Assembly (NCBI GenBank): GCA_026415355.1
Contig: JAOAHF010000008.1
Span: 28,127-92,126, forward strand
Direction: 5' to 3'
DNA: 64,000 nucleotides
Source: Brevinematales bacterium
Lineage (GTDB): Bacteria > Spirochaetota > Brevinematia > DTOW01
The translations under genes were made by a program, and so were the position numbers. The notes under the pieces were generated by a model that was not told the DNA's origin, did not search any database, and worked only from the letters and a program-made list of their open reading frames with translations. Position 1 is the first letter of the stretch. Each line of letters opens with the position of its first letter. Shown piece after piece: positions 35,839 to 45,535 of the stretch.

Positions 35839-38094
35839 CTATTCAAAGTTTCTAATGTAATTAGCGGATAAATTCTTAATCGACTCAACACCCAATATCC
35901 TAAGTGTTTCTTTTATTTCATTTTTTATCTTTTCTAAGTAGTACTTTACTCCATCTACCCCACCTCCAAAAGCATATATAGTTACAGGTCTTCCAATCCC
36001 AACAAAATTAGCTCCCAAACACAAAGCTTTTACTACATCTGCTCCACTTCTAAAACCTCCATCTACTCCTATTATTACATTTTTCCCCTTTAAAACCTTC
36101 GCTATTTCCGGCAATACATCAATAGTTGCTGGTAACGAATCGTTCACTCTTCCTCCGTGATTTGATACTACTATAACTTTAGCTCCTGCTCTATAAGCCA
36201 GAATAGCATCTTCAACCGTCATAATTCCTTTTACAACGAAAGGCAGATGTGTTGAACTTATCAAATATCTAAGTTCATCAAAGCTTTTAGGACTTACTTC
36301 CTGATTTTTCAAACGCATAGTAAGGATTGAAATACCATCAACATCCATACCTACAGCTAAAGCTCCAACTTCTTCTGCTTCTTTTATCCTTTTCAGGATT
36401 TCACTATTATCTTTTCTAGGTTTGAAAATTCCTACACCATTACCAAAATTTTCAAGTATTCCTTTTATACCTACTTTATACTTATCAGGTGTAGCACTAT
36501 CTCCAACCATTGCAATAGTACCAGCAAACATAGCTCCCTTTAACACCCATCTAACATACTCAAGCTCATCAACTAATCCTCCAAGATTTGTCTTAGTACC
36601 TGTAACAGGAGATACTACAACGGGCATATCAAGTTTAATTCCCAAAAAATCAAACGAAATATCAATACTATCAACAGAATGTATATATCTAGGAAGCAAC
36701 TTGTACTTCTTTAGAGACTTAACATTCTCAACAAAAGTCTGACCACTACCTACTCCTCCAATTCCTGGCATTTTGCCTCTACAAGCTTCCCCATTACATT
36801 CTTTACAAACATAACAACTACCATTAAACTTTTCCTTTGCTATTTTCAGGATTTCAACATCAGAAATAAAACCCATATTATTCAAAGTCTCTATTTTTAT
36901 ACTTCTAAGAGCTTTATTAACATTCCTAATAGCTTCTTCCTTTGTCTTACCTACTGCTATTACGTTACCAGCTTTGTCTAAGTTATTTTTTGGGTCTACT
37001 ATCTCATCTCCTTCTTTAACTTTTATTATAATATCCTTTACTCCATCTATGGATTTAGCCAGATTAATACCTTTTATTGATTTTACAACTCCTTTGTAAG
37101 GTATTATTGCTCTTTCAATAGCAACTAACTTATATTCATAATTCCCTATTTCTGGTTCTTTACCAAGGTGTATAAGTAGTATGTTTCTCATAAGATTAAC
37201 ACCTGTTGAATACGGAAAGGTATGAGTTGACATAAATCCACCTGAAAGTCTTGATGCTATCTCACCTACATAAACTTTTCCATCCTTTTTAATCCTTATA
37301 TCTCCTTTTGCTGCACCATTTACTATTCCAACTGCTTTTACAGCCTTTTTAAATTCTTCCAATGCTAGTCTAACAATATCACTCGGCAAACTAGTAGGCA
37401 TAATGTGTCCAGTCTCAACAAAGTAAGGTGGGTATTCTATTATTCTATCGGCAATTCCAGTTACAATAACTTCTCCATTATATACTAATGCATCAACACT
37501 CAATTCATCTCCATCTATATACTCCTCAAGAATAACTCTCTGTTCCATAGAATAACTTACACTTTCTTGAAAAGAAGAAATCAAATCTTTCTCATCAACA
37601 ACCATCTTCACACCACGTGCCCCCATATTATCAACTGGTTTTATAACAGTAGTCTTACCCTTTGATAAAAGCAACTTATATGCCTCAAGACAATCTTCAA
37701 TAGAATTACACAGATAAAATTCTGGCACACTAACTCCATTCTCATGAAGTGTTTTTCTCATAAGGAACTTATTTGTTGTCCTAAGCGCTGTATCTGGAGA
37801 AACTAAATAAGGGGCAACAATCTCATTTATTTTAGCAACAGTATATGACATATCTGTACCCACAGTAATTGCTGTTATAACTTCATCTATCAAATTATCT
37901 TCCTTCAACTTTTGAAGTATACCTACATAGTCCCTCGTGCTTATCGGGAAAAACAAATCTGCTATTTCAGAACCTAAACAATGAGGATCTTTGTCAAAGA
38001 CTATTGACTTAAAACCCATATTCCTTATCTCATTTATTATCTTCTCCTGCAATATTCCCCCACCTATTGATACTATATACTTTTTCATATCCAT
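35839..38094 (-). CDS. Fusion: ATP-grasp ligase plus FMN-dependent alpha-hydroxyacid dehydrogenase-like enzyme
   Basis: A 751-residue, two-enzyme protein. Residues 1-400 are an ATP-grasp ligase of the carbamoyl-phosphate-synthase/L-amino-acid-ligase type: N-terminal IVSIGGGILQ, ATP-binding VIKPVDNMGARGV, metal site GDIRIKKDGKVYVGEIASRLSGG, and a LAL_C2-like tail. A cysteine cluster follows (Cys427, 430, 433, 438). Residues about 445-751 are an FMN TIM barrel with Lys622, the SNHGGR motif (His646, Arg649) and GVDGGFRSGADVVKAL, as in glycolate/lactate oxidase relatives. The start may be the ATG at 38094 or the second at 38088; no Shine-Dalgarno sequence is seen. Substrate is unknown. It is monocistronic. 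Confidence 0.9.
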   Translation of the reverse strand: MDMKKYIVSIGGGILQEKIINEIRNMGFKSIVFDKDPHCLGSEIADLFFPISTRDYVGILQKLKEDNLIDEVITAITVGTDMSYTVAKINEIVAPYLVSPDTALRTTNKFLMRKTLHENGVSVPEFYLCNSIEDCLEAYKLLLSKGKTTVIKPVDNMGARGVKMVVDEKDLISSFQESVSYSMEQRVILEEYIDGDELSVDALVYNGEVIVTGIADRIIEYPPYFVETGHIMPTSLPSDIVRLALEEFKKAVKAVGIVNGAAKGDIRIKKDGKVYVGEIASRLSGGFMSTHTFPYSTGVNLMRNILLIHLGKEPEIGNYEYKLVAIERAIIPYKGVVKSIKGINLAKSIDGVKDIIIKVKEGDEIVDPKNNLDKAGNVIAVGKTKEEAIRNVNKALRSIKIETLNNMGFISDVEILKIAKEKFNGSCYVCKECNGEACRGKMPGIGGVGSGQTFVENVKSLKKYKLLPRYIHSVDSIDISFDFLGIKLDMPVVVSPVTGTKTNLGGLVDELEYVRWVLKGAMFAGTIAMVGDSATPDKYKVGIKGILENFGNGVGIFKPRKDNSEILKRIKEAEEVGALAVGMDVDGISILTMRLKNQEVSPKSFDELRYLISSTHLPFVVKGIMTVEDAILAYRAGAKVIVVSNHGGRVNDSLPATIDVLPEIAKVLKGKNVIIGVDGGFRSGADVVKALCLGANFVGIGRPVTIYAFGGGVDGVKYYLEKIKNEIKETLRILGVESIKNLSANYIRNFE

Positions 38095-38185
38095 ATTCTT
38101 TATAGTACATTATTCTAAATGCAATAGCTAATCATCAGAAAATTCTGAAAAAATTAGTATATAAAAAATTGAGTACATCAGAAAA

Positions 38186-38215
38186 TTGAAAAACTCTAGA
38201 GTTTTTGTTGATAAT
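38186..38215 (+). promoter_or_regulatory. Leaderless-type promoter that decides the ParB-like start
   Basis: TTGAAA (38186-38191), an 18-nt spacer and GATAAT (38210-38215) end 10 nt before the ATG at 38226. The longer frame from TTG at 38205 would start inside this promoter. Confidence 0.5.
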
Positions 38216-38225
38216 AATCACTGAA

Positions 38226-38609
38226 ATGGATTTTCAAATAAAAGAAGTTGAGGTAGATAAAATAAAGGTAAAAAATAGGCAGAGAAAGTACATAGGTGAC
38301 ATAACTCCATTAAAAAAGAGTATGAAAGAAATAGGGCTTATAAATCCTATAGTAATATCCGATGATTACATTTTAATCGCAGGATATAGAAGATTATTAT
38401 CTGCAAGAGAACTTGGATGGAAAAAGATAACAGCAAGAATAATAAGCTCCGATAAAAAACATCTATTCGAAGATATTGAGTTTGATGAAAATTATGCAAG
38501 AAAAAATCTGTTTCAAGAAGAAGTCGAAGAAATCATTAAAAAGCAGAATAGTAAGAAAAAAGGCATATTAAGGAAGTTCATAGATTTCTTAAAGGCCTTA
38601 TTCTCTTGA
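38226..38609 (+). CDS. Small ParB N-terminal (ParB/Srx) domain protein
   Basis: A 127-residue protein. Residues 3-85 match a ParB nuclease-like/CTPase-type domain: KEVEVDKIKVKNRQRK, LKKSMKEIGLINPIVIS, and the hallmark YILIAGYRRLLSARELGW. The helix-turn-helix DNA-binding domain and dimerisation domain of true ParB are missing, and the tail is a short basic helix (KKKGILRKFIDFLKALFS). So it is not a chromosome partition ParB. The start at 38226 is preferred because of the promoter. Its TGA overlaps the next gene's TTG start, suggesting coupled translation. Confidence 0.8.
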   Translation: MDFQIKEVEVDKIKVKNRQRKYIGDITPLKKSMKEIGLINPIVISDDYILIAGYRRLLSARELGWKKITARIISSDKKHLFEDIEFDENYARKNLFQEEVEEIIKKQNSKKKGILRKFIDFLKALFS

Positions 38610-40363
38610 ATTTTATGTTTAGGATATGCGTAATTTTAGTATTTATTCTCTCATTCACATCACTATTAGAAGCCAAAATTAGCGACATTAAAGTAAATAT
38701 ATCAATACCTAAAAATCAAATAACATACTCTGTATCATTTGAAAGCGATGGAAGAGATTTTGAATTTCTCATCGATAGAGAAGTACTTTTCATCAGAGTT
38801 AACAAATCAAAGGCAAGTTTCAGAAAAAAATCGAGTGGAGGAACATTTATATATTACGTTGATGTCAAAAAAGAAGAAAAAACAGAAGTAGAAATTGTGT
38901 ATGACTATAGTATATCTAAAGAATATAAAAGCAAAGGAATAGTTGTTATATCCGAAACACTAAGAAATCTACCTTACCTAACCATTGATGATGTTGAAAA
39001 TATTAACTCTAGCTTATACATAGAAGTAGGAACCATTGACGTTCCTGAAATATTCGTTGATAACAAACCTTTAGAAGTGAATAAAGATACAATAACTATA
39101 CAGAGAAAAATTAACACACCAATAATAATTGGTTATCTTGATTTTGTAAGCATATCTTTGAATAGCACAAAAATAGACTTAATAATACCCGAGGGAAATG
39201 AAAGTATATCACTTGACTTAATATCTTTCTTGAATCTTTCTCTATCAGTAATCAAAAAAAAATTTGAACTAAAGACACCTAGTCAACTGAATATAATATA
39301 CTATCCACAATCAACTTTTTCCGAGGTAATTGGTGACAACATAATAATAAACAAACTAACCTCAGTTGTTAACGATTACTTTTCAAACATTGAAAGGTTA
39401 GAAGATTTAATACTCATATCTCATGAATTACTTCACCTAAGCCTTGGAAAGAAAATAAGTTATGAGATCACTGACATAATAGAAGGATTTATACAATATA
39501 TTAGTATTCAAGTTCTATCTGAAATTTTTGGATCAAGTCAAGTAAAAGATACCATATTTAAAAATTATCTATCACAACTAAAGTACTTATCACTAGCTAA
39601 AGATACCCCAGATATCATTAGATACAGGAAGTATCCTCTTATATACAGATACATATCAGAAATTATTGGAGAATCTCAACTGATATCATTTTTTAAGTAT
39701 CTAACGACGCTAAATGAAGAAATAACATTTGAAGTTTTCAGAAGATCATTTAGGAATATAACTGGTATAAATTTTGACATATTTCTACCTCTTTTCGATG
39801 GGTTACCTACTCTATGGAACTTAGAGATAACTAGAAATAACGATAATATAACAATCTATTCAACAGCACCAGTCAGAGTAAATACCTACATAAGCATAAT
39901 ATATAATAACATATCAACAAACATAAACATTGAAATAAATAGATCTTCATCCATAACGATAGGATCTGGTATTTCTTTTGATAATGTAATAGTTAATCCT
40001 AATAGATATTTCCCAGAGCTTTTTTACTATGACAACTATCTAACTCCTAATGTAGACCCCATAGTTAGAGATTTAGTATCAGAAATACAGTACATACTAA
40101 ACACAGATGACTTATCTAATGCCAAGAAGAAGAGAATATTAGTTTCAGGAACGCTTGAAAAAAAAATAAAAGAATATCTTATGCAGAAGAAGAAAATTTT
40201 TGAAAGCAACAATATCAAAGTAGGTATAGAAAATGTAATAAGATATAACAACAAAATATTAGTAGAATTAGTTCTTTCCTCTCCAACTAAATACAAACAA
40301 GCTTTTTTAACAATAAGTTATGGAAGATCCCATTATATTTCGGATTTTTCAATTATGATGTAA
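38606..40363 (+). CDS. Secreted gluzincin-type zinc metalloprotease (peptidase MA-like)
   Basis: A 585-residue protein with a signal peptide (hydrophobic residues 5-20, LLEAKI). A beta-rich N-terminal domain is followed by a catalytic domain with zinc motif HELLH (about residues 273-277). Fifteen residues later is IEGFIQYI, whose Glu fits the third zinc ligand in the EGxxxY motif of gluzincins (M1/M61/MA-like). The last ~200 residues are beta-rich. It would act in the periplasm or on the surface. The start is TTG at 38606, 9 nt after AAAGG, or ATG at 38615. It overlaps the ParB-like gene by 4 nt and the convergent cyclase gene by 11 nt. Confidence 0.8.
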   Translation: MNFMFRICVILVFILSFTSLLEAKISDIKVNISIPKNQITYSVSFESDGRDFEFLIDREVLFIRVNKSKASFRKKSSGGTFIYYVDVKKEEKTEVEIVYDYSISKEYKSKGIVVISETLRNLPYLTIDDVENINSSLYIEVGTIDVPEIFVDNKPLEVNKDTITIQRKINTPIIIGYLDFVSISLNSTKIDLIIPEGNESISLDLISFLNLSLSVIKKKFELKTPSQLNIIYYPQSTFSEVIGDNIIINKLTSVVNDYFSNIERLEDLILISHELLHLSLGKKISYEITDIIEGFIQYISIQVLSEIFGSSQVKDTIFKNYLSQLKYLSLAKDTPDIIRYRKYPLIYRYISEIIGESQLISFFKYLTTLNEEITFEVFRRSFRNITGINFDIFLPLFDGLPTLWNLEITRNNDNITIYSTAPVRVNTYISIIYNNISTNINIEINRSSSITIGSGISFDNVIVNPNRYFPELFYYDNYLTPNVDPIVRDLVSEIQYILNTDDLSNAKKKRILVSGTLEKKIKEYLMQKKKIFESNNIKVGIENVIRYNNKILVELVLSSPTKYKQAFLTISYGRSHYISDFSIMM

Positions 40364-42392
40364 TTGGTGACAAAATCTCTTGCACTTTTGAGTAACCCCT
40401 TTGGTTAATTGAGGCAATCTTGTATACTTTGAGGGGTTCGCTTTTACCTTTCACTTTTATTTGGTCTTGCTCTTCAACATCTATAAAGTCTTTCACGAGT
40501 TGATAAGTATTTTCACTTATTATACATGTATTGCCCATAGCAGCTCCACATAATCTTGCAGCAGTATTAACAGCATCCCCGATAACGGTGTAACTTAATC
40601 TATCCTTAGATCCCATATTGCCAGCAACTACATTACCGGAGTTTATACCTATACCAGGTGTTAGAAGAGGTTTATTTTCTTCCTTCCATTTTAAGTGTAA
40701 GTATTCCATTCTCTTTATCATTTCATAAGCAGTAACAACAGACAATAATGCATCATTTATCTCTCCAAATGAAATAGGAGCTCCATATACTACCATTATT
40801 TCATCTCCTACAAACTTGTCTACAACTCCTCTATATTTTTTAACTATCTCAACCATTTCTGTCATATATTCATTAAGAATTGAAACAAGATCTCGTGGAT
40901 CCATTTTTTCACTCATAGATGTAAAACCTCTTATATCCGAAAACAACATTGTTGCGAATCTCATCTCTCCACCAAGTTCTATTCCTTTACTGATAAGCTC
41001 CCTGGCAATTTCTTCTGACACTACCTTGTTCATTATATCTCTCATTCTCTCTTTTTCAGCAATCTGTTCAACCATATTATTAAAGTTCATCGCGATAAAA
41101 CCTATCTCATCACTTGATTTAACATAAGCTCTAATCGTTAAATCACCCTCTGAAAGCTTATTCATAGCATCTGTTATTATTCTAACACCTTTTGAAATTC
41201 TACTGGACAGAAAAACAACAAGCAAAACAGCAATAAGTATAGCAACCAATGCTCCAATCTGAACCTGCCTTTCTACATTCTGAATCGTCCTATCTATACT
41301 CTCTGTGGACATACCTATGTATAGATTCGCTACATATTTACCTATATCACCTTTTATCAAAACAGGATAAGAAAATAAAAGTCTTCTTTGAGATTTACTC
41401 CCTTGATTCTCATAATAGTACTGTAGAAAACCAATAATACCAAAACTACTAATAATAAACTGTTCCATCATGTTTAGGATATAGTCATATTCTTCTCTTG
41501 AAATAAGCTCCTTATTATCATTTAAAAAACTTTTAAATTGATCAAAATACGGTTTTACTAGTTCATACGTAATATAATTGTAATTTAAAACTTCAACCAA
41601 CCTTGACAACTCTGATCTGAATTTCAAACCTAAATTACCCTTCTCATATTTTCTTTGGATTGACTTTATCTGCCAGTATAGAATTGAAAGTTTCTCATAG
41701 TTGTTTTTCAGATTATCCTTAAGGTTTTTTGATGCAACTTCTATTATCTCTTCTGATCTTTTGCTATCGAAACCAAGTTTATCCGAAACAGTCAAAATTA
41801 CTTTATCTCTACTTAACTTTAAATCAAGTCCTTCATCAACAAAACCTAAAAACACTTTTTCCAAGAACCCTTTTTTTCTAATAACTAAATTCGTAATTAG
41901 TGTACTATAAACAAACATTATATCCTCGTGTTTATAAGTACCTTTAGGTAATTGAAATTTTTCCATAAAACCTACTACTGGGCTAGAATGCGCTATTACA
42001 TTATTATCCATGTCAATTACAGTTGCCCACATAATATCTTCTGTTTTAGGTATATCAGCAAAAGTTTCTATAAGGTTTATATATTCTTCCTTAAGCTGAA
42101 GATCTAGAAGAACAGATTTCATAATCTCTTTGGAGGAAAATATTTCCTTCTCGATTTGAGGATTTCGTGCTATTTTATCTGCTATTATCGAAGACATTAT
42201 AGTAGACAACGAAGAAGATACATTTTTCGATATTGACCCACCTCTAACCTTAATCTCACCTTCAAGACCATCCGTTATTGAACGGACGGTAGAAGTGTAT
42301 ATAACTGCTATCATTATGATCATTACAGATGAAACGGAAAGGAATATTTTCTTTCCTAAGCTTAATTTTATCTTAAAGCCTTCTTTATTCAT
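40353..42392 (-). CDS. Membrane-bound class III adenylate/guanylate cyclase with HAMP domain
   Basis: A 679-residue sensor cyclase. A first transmembrane helix (about 14-34) precedes a ~350-residue periplasmic sensor region. A second helix (about 385-405) leads to a HAMP domain and a class III cyclase domain with metal Asp motifs LFSDIRGFTSMSE and VVDKFVGDEIMVVYG, and GIGINSGNVVAGNMGS near the transition-state residues. It makes a cyclic nucleotide, most likely cAMP. No Shine-Dalgarno sequence is seen before the ATG. No cAMP receptor gene is nearby. Confidence 0.95.
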   Translation of the reverse strand: MNKEGFKIKLSLGKKIFLSVSSVMIIMIAVIYTSTVRSITDGLEGEIKVRGGSISKNVSSSLSTIMSSIIADKIARNPQIEKEIFSSKEIMKSVLLDLQLKEEYINLIETFADIPKTEDIMWATVIDMDNNVIAHSSPVVGFMEKFQLPKGTYKHEDIMFVYSTLITNLVIRKKGFLEKVFLGFVDEGLDLKLSRDKVILTVSDKLGFDSKRSEEIIEVASKNLKDNLKNNYEKLSILYWQIKSIQRKYEKGNLGLKFRSELSRLVEVLNYNYITYELVKPYFDQFKSFLNDNKELISREEYDYILNMMEQFIISSFGIIGFLQYYYENQGSKSQRRLLFSYPVLIKGDIGKYVANLYIGMSTESIDRTIQNVERQVQIGALVAILIAVLLVVFLSSRISKGVRIITDAMNKLSEGDLTIRAYVKSSDEIGFIAMNFNNMVEQIAEKERMRDIMNKVVSEEIARELISKGIELGGEMRFATMLFSDIRGFTSMSEKMDPRDLVSILNEYMTEMVEIVKKYRGVVDKFVGDEIMVVYGAPISFGEINDALLSVVTAYEMIKRMEYLHLKWKEENKPLLTPGIGINSGNVVAGNMGSKDRLSYTVIGDAVNTAARLCGAAMGNTCIISENTYQLVKDFIDVEEQDQIKVKGKSEPLKVYKIASINQRGYSKVQEILSPITS

Positions 42393-42519
42393 ATGTTTAA
42401 CTACAATAAATATAATAAATTACACCTACTACAAAACTAAATTTATCCTCCAACAGCAAGCCTTGGTACTTAGTAAAAGGCCATCAGTATAAGTAATCCA
42501 TACTAATTTTTCAAAATGA

Positions 42520-43155
42520 CTACCTTATACCTATATTGCTGACAAATATGACTTGTGGATAAAATACAGTAAAATTATCTCCTTCAAGTATTATCCTATC
42601 ATAACTTTTGTTTGTGTCAACTAAGAGTTCAATAGCCGACAATTTTGGCACATTTCTAGATAGAGTTTTAACTCTTACCTCCTTTGGAAAAGTTTGGTAT
42701 CTATCAGAATTCAAAATGACAATAGGCAAATTAGTTTCAACTATCATATCAAGATCAATAAAAATTTCTTCAGGGAATATTGATACTTCTAATCTTTTAA
42801 TTTCTTCAGGTAACACAAGTTTAACTTGGTATGTACTTTTCGGACTAATTACCGACAAATCAACAAACGCGTAAATTGAATTTTTAGGTATATTGAGTAT
42901 TTTTGAAACATCTTCTTTGTTACCTTTTATCTTAACCAAAATATAATTAGGTAGTTCATTCTGATTTACTATAACTTTATCTTGAGACAGACCTCTGTAA
43001 TTCAATGGCAAATAAAATTCATAAGTTGTACTTATTAGATTTTTAAGGTATAGCCATATAAAAACTGCAAGCACCAAAGATATTACTTTTAGGAATATGT
43101 CATCCAACAACTTATCTAGCAAATGTTTCAAAGTAATTTTTGAGAACATTTTCAA
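42520..43155 (-). CDS. YbbR-domain protein (CdaR-like)
   Basis: A 211-residue protein with an N-terminal transmembrane helix (about 20-40, FLKVISLVLAVFIWLYL) and extracytoplasmic YbbR-type beta domains (PLNYRGLSQDKVIV, PNYILVKIKG, then YQVKLVLPEEI). In Firmicutes, CdaR regulates the diadenylate cyclase CdaA. Its gene overlaps the 3' end of cdaA by 44 nt, an unusually long overlap that ties the two together. It is shorter than the Bacillus protein and has about two YbbR units. The role is inferred from context and domain. Confidence 0.85.
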   Translation of the reverse strand: MKMFSKITLKHLLDKLLDDIFLKVISLVLAVFIWLYLKNLISTTYEFYLPLNYRGLSQDKVIVNQNELPNYILVKIKGNKEDVSKILNIPKNSIYAFVDLSVISPKSTYQVKLVLPEEIKRLEVSIFPEEIFIDLDMIVETNLPIVILNSDRYQTFPKEVRVKTLSRNVPKLSAIELLVDTNKSYDRIILEGDNFTVFYPQVIFVSNIGIR

Positions 43156-43900
43156 CTACCTCTAAATCAACATCATAGTCAAAGTAAGCGTCCATAGCAA
43201 CTGATATTTTGCCTGTTTCTTCCGATACTATTATAACTATTGCATCAGTTTCTCTTGAAGTTGCATATCCGGCCCTGTGTCTCGTACCAAGACGCTTGTT
43301 TATTTTATCAGGTGTCAAATCAGGGGGTACCCCTCCAATAGGTAATATACATCCAATACCAACTATTTTGAGACCTCTTATTATCATAGCACCATCATGG
43401 TATTGCGATGTTTTCTCAAATGTCTTAACTACTATGTCTCTTGTTATGCTATAATCAACTTCCTTACCTGTACTTATATAGTCCCCCAATGGAATCCTCC
43501 TCTCGAAAACTATCAATGCACCAATATTTTCCCTTGACATCTTATCAATGGCTTCTATAATGGATTTTAACTCTCTGGCATAAATTTCAACTGATGTTCT
43601 TTTTTTAGTAAGTATCTTAATAGAACCTATTCTCAGAAGTATTTCTCTTATTTCTTCTCTAAAGATAAATACCAATATCAAAACAGAATAACTTATAACA
43701 CTATCATAAAACCAAGAAATAACCTCAAAATTCAAATATTTTGAAATAATACCAACAACGATAAATATTACTATACCGTTTATTATAACTACAGACTTTG
43801 TTCTTTTCAGAAAAGAAAGCGTTTTGTATAGAATAAACCATATAATATAAATCTCAATACCCCCTATAACATAGGGTTTCAAATATTGTATAAATTCCAT
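43112..43900 (-). CDS. cdaA: Diadenylate cyclase CdaA
   Basis: CdaA makes the second messenger c-di-AMP from ATP. The 262-residue protein has three transmembrane helices in residues 1-80 and a cytoplasmic DAC domain. The DAC motifs are DGAMII (169-174) and GTRHRA (205-210), which form the active site. The Shine-Dalgarno sequence is AAGGAG. Its 3' end is overlapped by the YbbR-domain gene. The glmM gene often found third in this cluster is absent here. Confidence 0.97.
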   Translation of the reverse strand: MEFIQYLKPYVIGGIEIYIIWFILYKTLSFLKRTKSVVIINGIVIFIVVGIISKYLNFEVISWFYDSVISYSVLILVFIFREEIREILLRIGSIKILTKKRTSVEIYARELKSIIEAIDKMSRENIGALIVFERRIPLGDYISTGKEVDYSITRDIVVKTFEKTSQYHDGAMIIRGLKIVGIGCILPIGGVPPDLTPDKINKRLGTRHRAGYATSRETDAIVIIVSEETGKISVAMDAYFDYDVDLEVVENVLKNYFETFAR

Positions 43901-44281
43901 AGATGCTACTCCTTAGAAATTAACCAATATGACCTTATAAACATTCGAAAGCCTAAAATAGATCTTGTTTTTATAAATATTATAATAATATAGACTTTTT
44001 TATTCCACTGATTTTTTCAAAATCTACAAAGTTCTCAAGATAAATTCCTAACTATTGGAATAAATAGTTCTACTAAAGTACTCTACAAAACTCCAGCACA
44101 ATTAGTCTGAAATACAAAAAGCAACTTTCTAGTAACTCTACCCAAAAATAAACAAACTATTTCAATGATACTACATTTCATAAAACCTAAAAATTCTCAA
44201 GTTTAACTAATCCTTAGATTCATGACCCAAGCGCAAAAATATTTAATATTTTCTAAGTATATCTTTTAGAATTAAGGTTAT
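43901..44281. other. 381-nt gene-free region between divergent cdaA and cinA
   Basis: AT-rich spacer with the cdaA Shine-Dalgarno sequence at one end and a weak cinA promoter (TTAATA, 18 nt, TAGAAT at 44267-44272) at the other. A small AACTATT/AATAGTT hairpin lies at 44050-44069. I see no tRNA, no ydaO-type c-di-AMP riboswitch and no credible small gene. Confidence 0.5.
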
Positions 44282-45535
44282 ATGAGATGTTCTATAGTTT
44301 CAATAGGTACTGAGATAACGAAAGGTTTCATACTTGACTCCAACTCAAACTACCTATCAAGAGAGTTAGGTATAATAGGTGCGGATGTTAGATTCATCCT
44401 AAGTGTCGGAGACAACAAAGAAGAGATAATGAGGGTATTGAAATTTGCTTATGAAAACAGTGATATAATTATAACAACAGGGGGGCTTGGACCTACTGCT
44501 GACGACTTGACCAGAGAATGTGTAGGTGAACTTTTAGGAGTAGAATTTATATTATCAGAAACTATTCTCAATAAAATAAGAGAAAAATTTCTCAAATACA
44601 ACAACGGAGAAATGCCAGAAATAAATAAGCGCCAAGCTTATATCCCCAAACAAGGCATAGTAATTGATAACGAAATAGGTTCTGCTCCAGGCTACATAAT
44701 AACAAAAGACAAAAAGTTTGTGATTTCACTACCTGGAGTACCTCAAGAAATGAAAACTATGTATAGAAACTTCCTCAAAAACTACATCTCTAGCAATATA
44801 CTAAAAAGAAATAAGAAAGAGTTTTTCGTTAAAATCCTTGGTATGCCTGAATCCAAAGTTGACGAAATAGTATCTTCTTCTGGCATTAAAGAGTATAATA
44901 CAATAGCAGATTACGGAGTAGTTGATACTATTTTTTACTTTGAACCTCAAAATTACGACGAGGAAAAATCCTTCATTATTAACTTTTTAAACGAACGCAT
45001 AAACTCTCAAGGGGTAGTCATGTTTTTTTCCGAAGAACTCAGCGATATACCATCAATAGTAAAATCAGAATTTACAAAAAGAAAATTAACCCTTTCAACA
45101 GCAGAATCTATGACCGGTGGATACTTATCTCAATTACTTACTTCTGTTCCTGGAGCAACAAGTTATTTTCTAGGAGGTATAATATCATATTCTGATTCCT
45201 CAAAAATATCAGCATTACGCATTAAAGAAGAAACTATAAATAAATACTACGCCACTAGTATGGAAACTACAATTGAAATGGCTAAAAATTCACTTGAAAT
45301 ATTCAAAAGTGACGTTTCTGTAGCAATAACAGGTATAGCAGGCCCTACAACAGATGCATCAAGAAAAGAAATAGGAACAGTTTACATAGTATCTATGCTC
45401 AAAGATGGTAATTACTTATCAAAAGAGCTTAAACTATTCGGAAATAGAGAGAAAATAAGAAGCTCAGCATCATTAAAAGCAATAGAACTAACAATAAAAC
45501 TCATTCAATCAAATGAGGTTTTATGGGGAAGATAA
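44282..45535 (+). CDS. cinA: CinA-type nicotinamide-nucleotide amidase
   Basis: A 417-residue two-domain protein. The N-terminal half is the molybdopterin-binding-like/ADP-ribose pyrophosphatase domain (MRCSIVSIGTEITKGFILDSN and TTGGLGPTADDLTRE). The C-terminal half is the NMN deamidase domain (LSTAESMTGGYLSQLLTSVPGAT and VSVAITGIAGPT). It recycles pyridine nucleotides; the old name comes from a competence phenotype. AAGG precedes the ATG by a few nt. It overlaps the next small membrane gene by 13 nt. Confidence 0.96.
   Translation: MRCSIVSIGTEITKGFILDSNSNYLSRELGIIGADVRFILSVGDNKEEIMRVLKFAYENSDIIITTGGLGPTADDLTRECVGELLGVEFILSETILNKIREKFLKYNNGEMPEINKRQAYIPKQGIVIDNEIGSAPGYIITKDKKFVISLPGVPQEMKTMYRNFLKNYISSNILKRNKKEFFVKILGMPESKVDEIVSSSGIKEYNTIADYGVVDTIFYFEPQNYDEEKSFIINFLNERINSQGVVMFFSEELSDIPSIVKSEFTKRKLTLSTAESMTGGYLSQLLTSVPGATSYFLGGIISYSDSSKISALRIKEETINKYYATSMETTIEMAKNSLEIFKSDVSVAITGIAGPTTDASRKEIGTVYIVSMLKDGNYLSKELKLFGNREKIRSSASLKAIELTIKLIQSNEVLWGR

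Noticed and set aside
38205..38225. TTG start for the ParB-like gene
   Set aside because: Would lie upstream of and inside the -10 box; the ATG at 38226 fits the promoter and the domain start.
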